A stretch of DNA of 64,000 bases from an uncultured Spirochaetales bacterium (GCA_902774115.1 CACYHH010000006.1:124001-188000); one strand, 5' to 3'; positions 53,878 to 62,555 are shown, counted from the stretch's first letter. Notes: generated by a model from the letters alone, not told the origin. Numbers and translations are program-made.

Positions 53878-54726
53878 ATGCTCAACATTATCAAAAGCGG
53901 ATTTTTGATTGTTCTGATGTCGGTTTTTCTGGTTTTTGTCGGTTATATGACCGGCGGACCTGACGGCGCGTTCATTTTTTTCATAATTTCGCTTGCTTTC
54001 AACTTTTTCAGCTACTTTTTCAGTGACAAGATCGTTCTTGCGGCTTACCACGCACAGCCTGCGGATGCTCAGGAGCACGCATGGCTTTTCGAGGCTCTTA
54101 CCAAATTGGCAACTGCGGCTGAACTTCCTGTAATTCCGAAACTTTACATAATTCCGATTGCGGAACCCAACGCATTTGCAACCGGCAGAAATCCGAAACA
54201 CGCGGTTGTTGCGGTGACTCAGGGACTTTTGAACACTCTGAATCATGATGAAGTTGCGGCTGTAATCGCACACGAACTCGGACACGTCAAACATTACGAC
54301 ATTCTGATACAGACTATCGTTGCGGCGATGGCTTCGGCAATCATGTGGATCGCTTCGATGACCCGCTGGTTCGGTATTTTCGGCGGAGGCGGAAGCGACA
54401 GGCGTGACGGAAACGCAATCGGCTGGATTTTCGTGGCACTTCTTTCTCCGGTTGCCGCGATGCTGATTCAGGCTGCGATAAGCCGTTCACGCGAATATAT
54501 GGCTGATGACTACAGCAGAAAGCTGATGGGAAGCGGTGAATACCTTGTCAACGCTCTTTGCAGAATTTCAGGCGCGGAGGATAGAATCGTCGAAGCGCAG
54601 CATGGAAGCGCAATTTCTGCTTCAACTGCCCACATGTTCATCTATTCACCGAAATCAAATTTTCTTTTTAGAATTTTCTCGACTCATCCGAGCCTTGAAG
54701 AAAGAATAAATAATCTGAGAAAATAG
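53878..54726 (+). CDS. htpX: M48 membrane zinc metalloprotease HtpX
   Basis: A 282-residue protease. Two N-terminal membrane segments (FLIVLMSVFLVFVGYM and AFIFFIISLAFNFF) precede HELGH at 132-136, the zinc-binding catalytic motif, and two further hydrophobic helices follow. SREYMADDYS supplies the third zinc ligand. HtpX degrades misfolded inner membrane proteins. The ATG at 53878 follows GGAGG; a longer in-frame reading starts inside the dispersed repeat. It is transcribed toward the convergent wzm gene, three bases from its stop. Confidence 0.94.
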   Translation: MLNIIKSGFLIVLMSVFLVFVGYMTGGPDGAFIFFIISLAFNFFSYFFSDKIVLAAYHAQPADAQEHAWLFEALTKLATAAELPVIPKLYIIPIAEPNAFATGRNPKHAVVAVTQGLLNTLNHDEVAAVIAHELGHVKHYDILIQTIVAAMASAIMWIASMTRWFGIFGGGGSDRRDGNAIGWIFVALLSPVAAMLIQAAISRSREYMADDYSRKLMGSGEYLVNALCRISGAEDRIVEAQHGSAISASTAHMFIYSPKSNFLFRIFSTHPSLEERINNLRK

Positions 54727-54728
54727 AC

Positions 54729-55580
54729 CTATACCGTATCTACAAAATTTTTCTCGACAAAATTGAAGACAAAAATTCCGGCAAAAAGCAGGAAAATCGT
54801 CGTTCCCACACTTACACCGTATTCGATGACAGAGGGCATGCCAGTTGAGAAAAAGGCGTGTTTGAAACCTTCGAGAATAGGAACGACCGGATTAAGCACG
54901 TAAACGGAACGCCATTTTTCGGGAACCATCGAAAGCGGATAGACTATCGGGGTTGCGTACATCCAAAGCTGAACTGCAAATCCGATGAGATATGTCAGAT
55001 CTCGGTATTTTGTAGTCAAAGAAGTGATTATAAGCCCGATTCCGAGCCCGAGAACTGCCATCTGCAGAACAAAAAGCGGAACAGCAAAAACAGCGAAACT
55101 TAATTTAAAATCTGCGCCGTGAATTTTGTAAGCAATTAGGATTATTATGAAAAGAATAAACTGGATGGCGAACTGAACTAGGGCTGAAATTACATTTGAA
55201 ATCGGCATTGTCAGTCTTGAAAAGTAGACTTTTTTGAAAATTCCGGCGTTGCTGACAAATGTGTTCGATGTCGAAACGAGGCACTTGGAAAAATAGTTCC
55301 AAAGAATTATGCCGTTCATATAGAAAAGAACCTGCGGAACGCCGTCTGTCGGAATTTTCGCAATATTTCCGAAAACAATGAGAAACATGATCGTTGTGAA
55401 AATCGGCTGGATGAAAAACCACAGAGGACCCAAAATCGTTTGTTTGTAAGTCGCGGTAAAATCCCTTTTTACAAAAGAAGTGATCAGATCGCGGTATTGC
55501 CAGAGTTCTTTCAGGTTAAGCCGGAAAAAACTGTTTTTAGGAGTGATTATCGTCGTCCAATTTTCTTTTTCTGTACTCAT
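54729..55580 (-). CDS. wzm: polysaccharide ABC exporter permease (Wzm-like)
   Basis: A 283-residue ABC-2 family permease with six hydrophobic helices. FVKRDFTATYKQTILGPLWF at the N terminus, and RDLTYLIGFAVQLWMYATPI and VPEKW later, match polysaccharide/polyol phosphate exporters. It should pair with Wzt at 39.6 kb to export lipid-linked glycan across the inner membrane. The ATG at 55578-55580 has GAGG seven bases upstream. Separation of permease and ATPase by about 14 kb is unusual. A 29-nt element shared with the glycan operon provides its promoter. Confidence 0.9.
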   Translation of the reverse strand: MSTEKENWTTIITPKNSFFRLNLKELWQYRDLITSFVKRDFTATYKQTILGPLWFFIQPIFTTIMFLIVFGNIAKIPTDGVPQVLFYMNGIILWNYFSKCLVSTSNTFVSNAGIFKKVYFSRLTMPISNVISALVQFAIQFILFIIILIAYKIHGADFKLSFAVFAVPLFVLQMAVLGLGIGLIITSLTTKYRDLTYLIGFAVQLWMYATPIVYPLSMVPEKWRSVYVLNPVVPILEGFKHAFFSTGMPSVIEYGVSVGTTIFLLFAGIFVFNFVEKNFVDTV

Positions 55581-55608
55581 AACTGCCTCAAAGAATCGAA
55601 AACACCGT

Positions 55609-55637
55609 AAAATCCCACAAGTTGCAGCGGATGTCAA
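55609..55637 (-). promoter_or_regulatory. 29-nt promoter-like element, copy 3 (before wzm)
   Basis: TTGACATCCG then GCAACTTGTGGGATTTT on the minus strand, as at 42688 and 43649. It lies 28 bases before the wzm start and is back to back with a plus-strand promoter leader at 55651-55688. Confidence 0.65.
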
Positions 55638-55650
55638 GGTCGAATCAATC

Positions 55651-55688
55651 TATTTTATTGCAAATATTTGCGTTTAGGGTAATAAATC
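55651..55688 (+). promoter_or_regulatory. 38-nt promoter leader, copy 2
   Basis: TTGCAA (55658-55663), 16-base spacer and TAATAA (55680-55685). The surrounding 38 bases match 46923-46960 with only a few changes. It would drive the SGNH/GT-C pair. Confidence 0.62.
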
Positions 55689-55715
55689 TGCAGGAATGTT
55701 GAGCCAGAGGAAGCA

Positions 55716-56708
55716 ATGACAAAAATCGTGTTCTATGGAGCAAGTGTAACTCAGCAGAGAAACGGTTATGTCAATCATTTTGCAAAATTGTCAAAGGCGA
55801 AAGTGCTGAAATTCGGTTTCGGCGGAATGCATTTGAATGATGCTGGGATCTGTTTTATCGATAAAGTGGTGGAATTGAAGCCGGAAATTTGTTTTGTGGA
55901 CTGGTTTTCCACGGCTTATTCCAACCAAGACAGTAATTTGGAGCTTTATATTGATGCTATAGCCGAAAAACTTTTGAAAGTAGACTGCCGTGTAATATTC
56001 CTTTTTTTGCCGAATAAGAGAAATGCAAAGGAATGTGACTGGGAGAATTTATATTCATTTGCGAAAAATTACTTGAAAAAACAAGGGTTAGAATTCATTT
56101 GTATAGATGAAGCCTTGTCAGATTGTACACCTGAAGAAATTTTAAGAGACGAAATTCATTCGACGGAAAAGGGAAGCAGGTTTTATGCGGAAACCATTTA
56201 TGATTATCTGCAAAATCATCCGCAGTTGCCGAAAGCAGAGGTTAAGCCGAATATTTATTCATCAATTTCCGCTTTACCGGTAAAACGTGGCTTTGACAAA
56301 GAACTGATTTTAGAAGGTGAATGCCATATTCAAGGTTTTCATCTGCAAATAGGACCGTGGAGCGGGATTGTGAACATAAAAACAGATGATGGCCGCTTCA
56401 AAGAAAATACCTGGGATTGGTGGTGCTATTACGGAAGAGATCACTTCAGTTTTAATCTGCCGCTGAATGGCAAGGCGTTATTTACAGTTTCCGATGAGAA
56501 ATTTGACACTACGTCCTGCAAAGAGAATGTCGATTTTTCAAAATATAAGAAAAAATTGGTGATTCACGAAATTTATTATTACGGCGGTTCGTTGAAACTA
56601 TGTACGAAAGGGAGCCGTTTTTCATATCTTTATACTCTCTTGATGTCTGAAGTTTTTGCGGTGAAACACCGCTTGAGGGTGATTTTTAAAACGATTTTCC
56701 GAGGTTAA
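55716..56708 (+). CDS. SGNH-fold hydrolase/acyltransferase, copy 2
   Basis: A 330-residue paralogue of the 48715-49713 protein: KIVFYGASVTQQRNGY, FGFGGMHLND and RDEIHSTEKG are conserved, keeping the Ser, Asp and His of the SGNH triad. The middle of the protein is more divergent than the ends. GAGGAAGCA precedes the ATG, a better ribosome binding site than in copy 1. It is followed one base later by a TTG-started GT-C gene. A role in acylating or deacylating a surface sugar is inferred. Confidence 0.74.
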   Translation: MTKIVFYGASVTQQRNGYVNHFAKLSKAKVLKFGFGGMHLNDAGICFIDKVVELKPEICFVDWFSTAYSNQDSNLELYIDAIAEKLLKVDCRVIFLFLPNKRNAKECDWENLYSFAKNYLKKQGLEFICIDEALSDCTPEEILRDEIHSTEKGSRFYAETIYDYLQNHPQLPKAEVKPNIYSSISALPVKRGFDKELILEGECHIQGFHLQIGPWSGIVNIKTDDGRFKENTWDWWCYYGRDHFSFNLPLNGKALFTVSDEKFDTTSCKENVDFSKYKKKLVIHEIYYYGGSLKLCTKGSRFSYLYTLLMSEVFAVKHRLRVIFKTIFRG

Positions 56709-56709
56709 C

Positions 56710-58119
56710 TTGACTAAAACCACAAAAATTCTTTTAACTTTGGAAATTATTACTTTGATATTGTTGGCAGTATTGAGCTTTTTTGCTTATCCTCAGGCCG
56801 ATGATTTTGTTTTTGCCAATTCACTTAATAAATTCGGATGGCTGGGGTCGCAAATAAACTGGTACAAAACTTGGTTTGGCCGGTTTTCTTCGACAATGCT
56901 ATTGATTTCGGGAAGTTATGTGGATTTTTTGATTCCTTATAAAGTTTTTCCGGTTCTGACGATTTTCGGTTATATTTTTGCGTTTTACCTCATTTTAAAG
57001 AAAGTTTGCCCCGATATTTCGAAGAAATTTGGGCTTGTTCTGGCAGTCACAATTTTTATGCTTTATATAAGCGGGATGCCGTCGCTTTCACAGGAATTTT
57101 ATTGGTTTACTGGCTGGGCGACGTACGCTCCTGCCAATATTGCAACAATGATTCTTATTTCTTATTTCGATTCAATAAAGAATAATAAAATCTATATATT
57201 GTTGATTTTATTGGGTGTTTTTGCGATTGGTTCGAACGAAGTCTCAATGCTTATATTGATGATTTTGGTTTTTATTCTTCTTTTAAAGGATTACAAAAAT
57301 AAAAGACTTTGGCTGATGACAGCGGTTTTCGCTTTGTTCTCTTTAGTTGTGGTTTTGGCTCCCGGAAACACTGTGCGGGCCGCCAAAGAACACGATTTTT
57401 TGTTTTCCTTAGCTGCTTCTTCAGGTTTAACGGGAACTTTGATAGGAATTTGGCTTCTTAATCCTCTGCTTTGGATTGCAGCTTTTCTGTTTTGCTTTTT
57501 CAGGCAAAAATTGAATCTCAAAATAGTTTTGCCAAAAGAAAAACCAATGATTGTAATATGTTTTCTATTGTTTTTGATTTTTTGCGCTCCTTTTACTCAT
57601 TTTTTTTCAACGGGGGTACCTGCACCGGGAAGAACTTTAAATATTTCATTTCTTGTTTTCATATTCCTTTTTTTCTACATAGTTTCTCTTGAAAAAGTTC
57701 ATGCTGTAATGGTCAGAATTTTGGATAAAAAAATCCTGCTTCTTCCTGTTTTTGCTCTTTGGCTGATTGGTAATTTTTATATTTCATCACTTGAACCATT
57801 GCCGAAACGGGATTTTTCTTTTTATCGTAAAAATCCCATTGAAGCGGTGAAATGGACAATGACTACTTATGGTCAGAATAATTTATATCATGTTTATGCA
57901 GATCTGTTTTCAGGTAGAGCGAATGATTTCAGAAAAACAATGCTTGATCGGGAAGAAAAAATAAAAAGTTACAAAGGCAGTCTTCAGTGTCTGCCGAAAG
58001 TTGAAAGAATTCCAAGATCCATTTTTTACAAAGATATATCGAAAGATCCGTTAAAAGGAGAAAATGTCGGATTTGCCGAATATTATCGTCTCGAACAGGC
58101 TGCAATTTGCGATGATTGA
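56710..58119 (+). CDS. polytopic GT-C-like membrane protein with TTG start, copy 2
   Basis: A 469-residue paralogue of the 49715-51139 protein with the same YPQADDFVFANSL acidic loop, [13 protein letters not shown] and about 11 hydrophobic helices. The TTG start after GAGGTTAAC is conserved between copies, as is the one-base gap after the SGNH gene. The C-terminal soluble tail (about 100 residues) is also shared. Both copies therefore derive from duplication of a two-gene unit. Substrate unknown. Confidence 0.68.
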   Translation: MTKTTKILLTLEIITLILLAVLSFFAYPQADDFVFANSLNKFGWLGSQINWYKTWFGRFSSTMLLISGSYVDFLIPYKVFPVLTIFGYIFAFYLILKKVCPDISKKFGLVLAVTIFMLYISGMPSLSQEFYWFTGWATYAPANIATMILISYFDSIKNNKIYILLILLGVFAIGSNEVSMLILMILVFILLLKDYKNKRLWLMTAVFALFSLVVVLAPGNTVRAAKEHDFLFSLAASSGLTGTLIGIWLLNPLLWIAAFLFCFFRQKLNLKIVLPKEKPMIVICFLLFLIFCAPFTHFFSTGVPAPGRTLNISFLVFIFLFFYIVSLEKVHAVMVRILDKKILLLPVFALWLIGNFYISSLEPLPKRDFSFYRKNPIEAVKWTMTTYGQNNLYHVYADLFSGRANDFRKTMLDREEKIKSYKGSLQCLPKVERIPRSIFYKDISKDPLKGENVGFAEYYRLEQAAICDD

Positions 58120-58132
58120 TAAAAATAAAAGG

Positions 58133-58160
58133 TTGACTTTGTCCGCGAAGACTTTAAAAT
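58133..58160 (+). promoter_or_regulatory. promoter of the proline-rich small protein
   Basis: TTGACT (58133-58138) and TAAAAT (58155-58160) are separated by 16 bases, 28 bases before the ATG at 58189. Confidence 0.65.
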
Positions 58161-58188
58161 AGTTCTGTTTTGTGTAGTCGGGGTAATA

Positions 58189-58374
58189 ATGAAATTCGTT
58201 CCGATTGTTGTTTCAGCGGCGCTTTTAATGATTTTTTCGGTCAGTGATTTTGAAGGTTTGCGCTCTTCTCAGCAGACTTCGCTCATTGCCGGAGACTACG
58301 ATCCGCCGCCTTCGCCTCCCGGGAATCCCGATCCGCCGCCTCCGCTTCCCCCCGATCCTTTCAAAAAGGCTTAG
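58189..58374 (+). CDS. small secreted proline-rich protein (hypothetical)
   Basis: A 61-residue protein not recognised as any family. A hydrophobic start (MKFVPIVVSAALLMIFSVS) looks like a signal or anchor, and the last 25 residues are built of Pro, Asp and Gly in short units such as DPPPSPPGNPDPPPPLPPDP. It has its own promoter and GGGG before the ATG. It lies between a GT-C gene and the RdgC-like unit. It could be a cell-envelope peptide; the possibility of a spurious frame remains. Confidence 0.5.
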   Translation: MKFVPIVVSAALLMIFSVSDFEGLRSSQQTSLIAGDYDPPPSPPGNPDPPPPLPPDPFKKA

Positions 58375-58410
58375 TTCTTGAAGATTTTATGTTAAATATT
58401 GAGGTTTAAT

Positions 58411-59010
58411 ATGACAAGATTGTTGAAGGGAAATGTTTCTTTCACGGTGTTTATGCCGGAAAAAACGCCCGATAGCATTGAAAAAGCGCGCGAGGCTCTT
58501 GCCGGAAGTGCCTTTCAGAGGCTTGATCCGACCGATCTCAGAGACGAATCTGCAGGCTGGGTCGATGCGGTACTCTGTTTTGACAGCGAGAATTTTTCGT
58601 CACTCCTGCACGACAGTTTTTTTGTTTTTGCACTCCGCGAGGACAAATATTCATTCTCTGCGGCTCAGCTCAGACCTTACATCGAAGAGGCTGAGTTCGT
58701 TTTCAAACGCGAAAACAACCTCGAATACATTGCGGCTCAGCAGAAAAAAGAGATCAAAGAGCAGGTCATCCGGCGCATGAAGACAAATTCATACCCGAAA
58801 ACGACAATCACTGAAGTTGCGTGGGATATGGATTCAAAGCTCATCTATCTTTTTTCCCAGTCGGGTGCGACGATTGCAAAATTCACCGATATTTTTGAGA
58901 AAAGTTTTGAAATTTCGATCAATCAGGTGAACCTTTTCGATTCGGTGAAAGAGCTCGGCGGAGCGGACAAAATGGAACCTGTTTTTACGAAAATCTGGGG
59001 TGAAAAATGA
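58411..59010 (+). CDS. RdgC-like protein, N-terminal half
   Basis: A 199-residue protein. RLLKGNVSFTVFMPEKTPDS, AGWVDAVLCFDSENF and VFALREDKYSFSAAQLRPYI follow the N-terminal part of RdgC, a ring-shaped DNA-binding protein associated with recombination. E. coli RdgC has about 300 residues. The ATG at 58411 has GAGG eight bases upstream. The next gene overlaps by four bases and may carry the remainder of the fold, so the two would act as one complex. Confidence 0.65.
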   Translation: MTRLLKGNVSFTVFMPEKTPDSIEKAREALAGSAFQRLDPTDLRDESAGWVDAVLCFDSENFSSLLHDSFFVFALREDKYSFSAAQLRPYIEEAEFVFKRENNLEYIAAQQKKEIKEQVIRRMKTNSYPKTTITEVAWDMDSKLIYLFSQSGATIAKFTDIFEKSFEISINQVNLFDSVKELGGADKMEPVFTKIWGEK

Positions 59011-59504
59011 CAAAAGAAAGCGGTATAGGATATTTGGGTTCTGAATTTCTGCTCTGGCTTTTCTGGAAGAGCGCGACCGACGAAACAATGTCGCTCAACA
59101 ATTTAGGCCTCGGCGAAATATCTGTTTCTATTGAAGATTCCATAACTTTGGCTTCGGTCACGGGCGACGGTTACTGCGAAACGATAAAATCTCAGGAGAT
59201 TACCTCGCTGCCGTCGGTGCGTGAGTCAATAAAGAAAGGTCGACTTCCGGATGCGGCAAAAATCAAGATCGCTTCCAAAGACCTCGAATGGAGTTTTCAG
59301 GTGAAGGCTCAACCTTTCAAAATCAGTTCGGTCAAACTTCCGATCACTGGCGAAAAGAACGAGGAAGAGATGATTTCGGCGCGTCTGATCTCTATGACGA
59401 AACTCGAACTTATAATGAAAGCTCTTTTCAATACGTTCCTTCTTGAACGTGAAATGCCTGATTTTGTTGATGATATCAAAGATTTTCTGGGGATTTCGGA
59501 TTGA
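59007..59504 (+). CDS. RdgC-associated C-terminal-like subunit (hypothetical)
   Basis: A 165-residue protein starting MTKESGIGYLGSEFLLWLFW. The GxEFLLWLxW segment followed by strand-rich sequence resembles the C-terminal part of longer RdgC-related proteins. It is coupled to the upstream RdgC-like gene by ATGA overlap and to the MBL hydrolase by overlap of TGA with a TTG start. A shared role in DNA maintenance is inferred from these couplings; no catalytic residues are seen. Confidence 0.5.
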   Translation: MTKESGIGYLGSEFLLWLFWKSATDETMSLNNLGLGEISVSIEDSITLASVTGDGYCETIKSQEITSLPSVRESIKKGRLPDAAKIKIASKDLEWSFQVKAQPFKISSVKLPITGEKNEEEMISARLISMTKLELIMKALFNTFLLEREMPDFVDDIKDFLGISD

Positions 59505-60280
59505 GCGCGATACACATCCTCGCCAGCGGTTCCAAAGCAAACGCCTACATAATCGAATACGAAAATTCAATGCTTCTTGTCGATCAGGGCTTAAGTTTCA
59601 GGGAGTTTTCAAGGCGTGCGGACATGCTTGGAATCGACATTTCCCGGATTAAAGGAATTCTGCTGACTCACGAGCACGAAGACCATATCAAAGGGGTCGC
59701 ATACACGGCCTACAAGCTTGATGCACCGGTATTTTCAACGGCAAAAACACTTGAAATCCTTAATGAAAACACAAAACATCCGATACATTGCCGCGCAGTT
59801 GAAAAGGACAGAAAAATCAAGCTCGGAGCTTTTGAATTTACTCCGTTCGAGATCATGCACGACGCAGCCGATCCGGTGGGTTATCTCATTTCGGCTCCGT
59901 GCGGCGAAACGGTCTGTTTTGCGACAGACACAGGCAAAGTAACCAACAGAATGATGAGCTACATAAATCAGGGAACGCGCATAATTTTAGAGGCAAACCA
60001 CGATCCGGCGATGCTTTATCAGAATACGCACTATCCGCCTGTTCTGAAGGAGCGCATCCGCGGTCAGTTCGGTCATCTTTCGAACGATCAGACACTCGAT
60101 GCCCTTGAAAGAATGGGGGAAAACCACCCGAAAACCGTGATTTTCAGCCATCTCAGCGAAGAAAACAACTCTCCGCAGATGCTTAAAAATCTGATAATAA
60201 ATTTCAGACAGGCGCACTGCCTTGATTTCAAGGCGTTTATCGCGAACCAGAATAACCCGCTGACAATCACGCTCCAATGA
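59501..60280 (+). CDS. MBL-fold hydrolase, WalJ/YycJ-like
   Basis: A 259-residue metallo-beta-lactamase fold protein. HILASGSKANAYIIEY and THEHEDHIKG (HEHEDH at 57-62) with DTGKVT and ANHDPAML are characteristic of the WalJ/YycJ group, proposed 5'-3' exonucleases linked to mismatch repair and cell-wall signalling. The start is TTG at 59501, overlapping the upstream stop codon as TTGA. Downstream it overlaps the TatD gene by four bases. The four-gene run joins DNA-related functions. Confidence 0.85.
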   Translation: MSAIHILASGSKANAYIIEYENSMLLVDQGLSFREFSRRADMLGIDISRIKGILLTHEHEDHIKGVAYTAYKLDAPVFSTAKTLEILNENTKHPIHCRAVEKDRKIKLGAFEFTPFEIMHDAADPVGYLISAPCGETVCFATDTGKVTNRMMSYINQGTRIILEANHDPAMLYQNTHYPPVLKERIRGQFGHLSNDQTLDALERMGENHPKTVIFSHLSEENNSPQMLKNLIINFRQAHCLDFKAFIANQNNPLTITLQ

Positions 60281-61005
60281 TTTTCGATGCTCATTTTCAC
60301 TTAAAACAGCTTCTTGAGGTTTTTCCGCAGTCGGCTGAATTTATTAAAGAAAATGATTTTTTAGGAATATGCTCCTGCCGCACTTTGCAGGAAGTTGAAT
60401 TTGTCGGAAACTTTATTGCAAAAAATCCTGAAACTGCTCAAAAATTGAAAATTTCGTTCGGAATCCACCCGCAGGCACCTGTTGAAAAAGAGTTGAAAAC
60501 ACTTGAAAAACTGATCGCTGAAAGCCGTATTTCGGCTGTAGGTGAGATCGGTCTTGACCGCTTCAATGAAGAATTTGCTGCAACAATAGATTTGCAGAAA
60601 AAACTTTTTAGCGCTCAGCTTGAAATGGCTGAAATTGCGGAACTGCCGGTTATTCTTCACATCAGAAAGGCGATTCCTGAAGTTTTTGAACAGATTCAGG
60701 AACTTAGAAAAATAAAAAAAGTGATTTTTCATTCTTTTTCAGGCACTGCGGCAGAGGCGGAAAGCATTCTGAACCATGGTGTGAACGCATTTTTCAGTTT
60801 CGGCAATGCTCTTCTCAACGGGCATAAAAAGGCGATAGAAACAGTAAAAACTCTGCCGGAAGAGCGTATTTTGACCGAAACCGATGCCCCGTATCAGCCG
60901 AAAAAAGGTGAAAGTTTTTCAAAACCGGACGATATTCTGCTGATAGCGGAAAAAATTGCAGAAATACGTTCGAATTTGTCGAAATTCCCGCAAAAGTCGC
61001 TATAA
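60277..61005 (+). CDS. TatD-family metal-dependent DNase
   Basis: A 242-residue TIM-barrel hydrolase: IFDAHFHL supplies the first metal-binding His pair, GEIGLD the Glu, VILHIRKA and IFHSFSGT further His, and LTETDAPYQP the Asp. TatD proteins are 3'-5' exonucleases acting on DNA or D-aminoacyl-tRNA-related substrates. The length is a little short of the usual 260. ATGA overlap couples it to the MBL hydrolase. Confidence 0.88.
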   Translation: MIFDAHFHLKQLLEVFPQSAEFIKENDFLGICSCRTLQEVEFVGNFIAKNPETAQKLKISFGIHPQAPVEKELKTLEKLIAESRISAVGEIGLDRFNEEFAATIDLQKKLFSAQLEMAEIAELPVILHIRKAIPEVFEQIQELRKIKKVIFHSFSGTAAEAESILNHGVNAFFSFGNALLNGHKKAIETVKTLPEERILTETDAPYQPKKGESFSKPDDILLIAEKIAEIRSNLSKFPQKSL

Positions 61006-61052
61006 TTGTTTGTTTTTTTTGAGAATGTTTCACGTGAAAAGTTGAGAAAACG

Positions 61053-62555
61053 ATGAACGAAAATAAAAAATTTTTCAATAATTCAGACTTGTTGCTGTTT
61101 TTAATAATTTTTGCACTTTCGCTTTTTGTCCGCATTTACGCCTCGATGACGAGCATTGCTCAAGTATATCCTGACGAGATTTTCCAGACGCTTGAACCTG
61201 CCCACAAACTTGTTTTCGGGCGCGGAATAACCTACTGGGAATTCAAATTCGGGGCGAGAAGCTGGTTTTTCCCGGGAATTCTGGCCGGTGTCTACAAAAT
61301 TCTCGATTTAATCGGTGTCAGAGATCCTCTTTCGATAAACATTGGCGTGAAGATTTTTCTCAGTATATTCAACAGTCTGGCTGTTTCGGTCGTTTATCTT
61401 CTTTTCAGGCGGCACAGTCTCGGAAAAAAAGAGGCGTTTCTTTTCACCCTGCCGCTTGCCGCGAGCTATCTGGTTTCATATATTTCCGCGCGGACACTGA
61501 CGGAGTCGGCTTCGCTTCCGTTTATGGTTTTTGCCGTATATTTCGCTTCGAACTACATTGAAAACGAGCGCGTCAAAGAGCTTGTTTTCGCCTTTATTGC
61601 TGCCGGAATCGCCTTCATGATCCGTTTTCAGACAGGTGTTTTTGCTTTCGGGCTTGCGGTTGCACTCTTTCTGACTGCCAGAAAGCGTTTCCGGGCGTCA
61701 TTGATCTTCGGTTTCGGATTTTTAGGAATGATGGTTGTCCAGGGTATTCTCGATGTTTTTACCTGGGGAAGTTTTTTCAAGTCGGCTATTACTTATTTTG
61801 ACTACAATGTTCTTCGCGGAGTCGCTAATAAACACGGTGTCTCGCCCTGGTACTATTATCTTGCAGACTGTGTCGGGACTTTTCATCCGGTCACGCTTGC
61901 GGCTGCGGTTCTGACGATGGTTGCAGGGATTGTTAATTTCAGAAAAAACAGGCAGATATTTCTCTTTTTCTTCCCGTTTCTTTTATTTTTTATCGTTCAC
62001 AGCGCGATCGGGCACAAGGAACCCCGCTTTGTTTTTGCGTGCTACTTTGCCGTTCTTGTTCTTTCAGCCGAATTTTTTGCGTTTTTGTGCAGAAAATATG
62101 CAGGGAAGAGAGAAAAAGCGGCACTTTTCCTTTCAATTTTTCTCCTTTTTTCGCTTGACGCCTTCACGCATATAAAATATGCGCCGCTCTGGAACCATTC
62201 AGCGACATCTGTCGATAATTTCTACGGGAATGACAGAGGGGTGAGAAAGATTTTCGGCGGAGTTTTGGAAACCGAAGCGGAACTCGGCAGGATCGATGGT
62301 CTGAAGCGAGCTTATTTATTCGGTATTCCCCAGATCTGGACCGGCGGATACGCTTATTTTCACAAAAACGCCCCGATATTATTTGTATCGAAACCGGAAG
62401 ATGTCAGAAAAATGTTAAAAAAAGCTGTTGATTCAAAACAGTCGGGAACTTACTGCGCTTTCAAAAACGGTATCGAAGTGCCGCAGGAATACTTGGGAAA
62501 TCTTGAAAAAATCAGAGATAACGGCGATTTTACGATCTACAGACTTAAAATTTGA
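61053..62555 (+). CDS. GT22-like mannosyltransferase (PIG-B/ALG9 family, GT-C)
   Basis: A 500-residue membrane protein with about ten helices. The luminal-loop motif YPDEIFQTLEPAHKLVFGRG followed by TYWEFKFGARSWFFPG is the GT22 signature, where the acidic DE is catalytic. Eukaryotic relatives add mannose from dolichyl-phosphate mannose to GPI or N-glycan precursors; bacterial members probably use polyprenyl-linked sugars at the periplasmic face. It converges with the PNPOx lipoprotein gene, overlapping by 11 bases. The acceptor is unknown. Confidence 0.8.
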   Translation: MNENKKFFNNSDLLLFLIIFALSLFVRIYASMTSIAQVYPDEIFQTLEPAHKLVFGRGITYWEFKFGARSWFFPGILAGVYKILDLIGVRDPLSINIGVKIFLSIFNSLAVSVVYLLFRRHSLGKKEAFLFTLPLAASYLVSYISARTLTESASLPFMVFAVYFASNYIENERVKELVFAFIAAGIAFMIRFQTGVFAFGLAVALFLTARKRFRASLIFGFGFLGMMVVQGILDVFTWGSFFKSAITYFDYNVLRGVANKHGVSPWYYYLADCVGTFHPVTLAAAVLTMVAGIVNFRKNRQIFLFFFPFLLFFIVHSAIGHKEPRFVFACYFAVLVLSAEFFAFLCRKYAGKREKAALFLSIFLLFSLDAFTHIKYAPLWNHSATSVDNFYGNDRGVRKIFGGVLETEAELGRIDGLKRAYLFGIPQIWTGGYAYFHKNAPILFVSKPEDVRKMLKKAVDSKQSGTYCAFKNGIEVPQEYLGNLEKIRDNGDFTIYRLKI

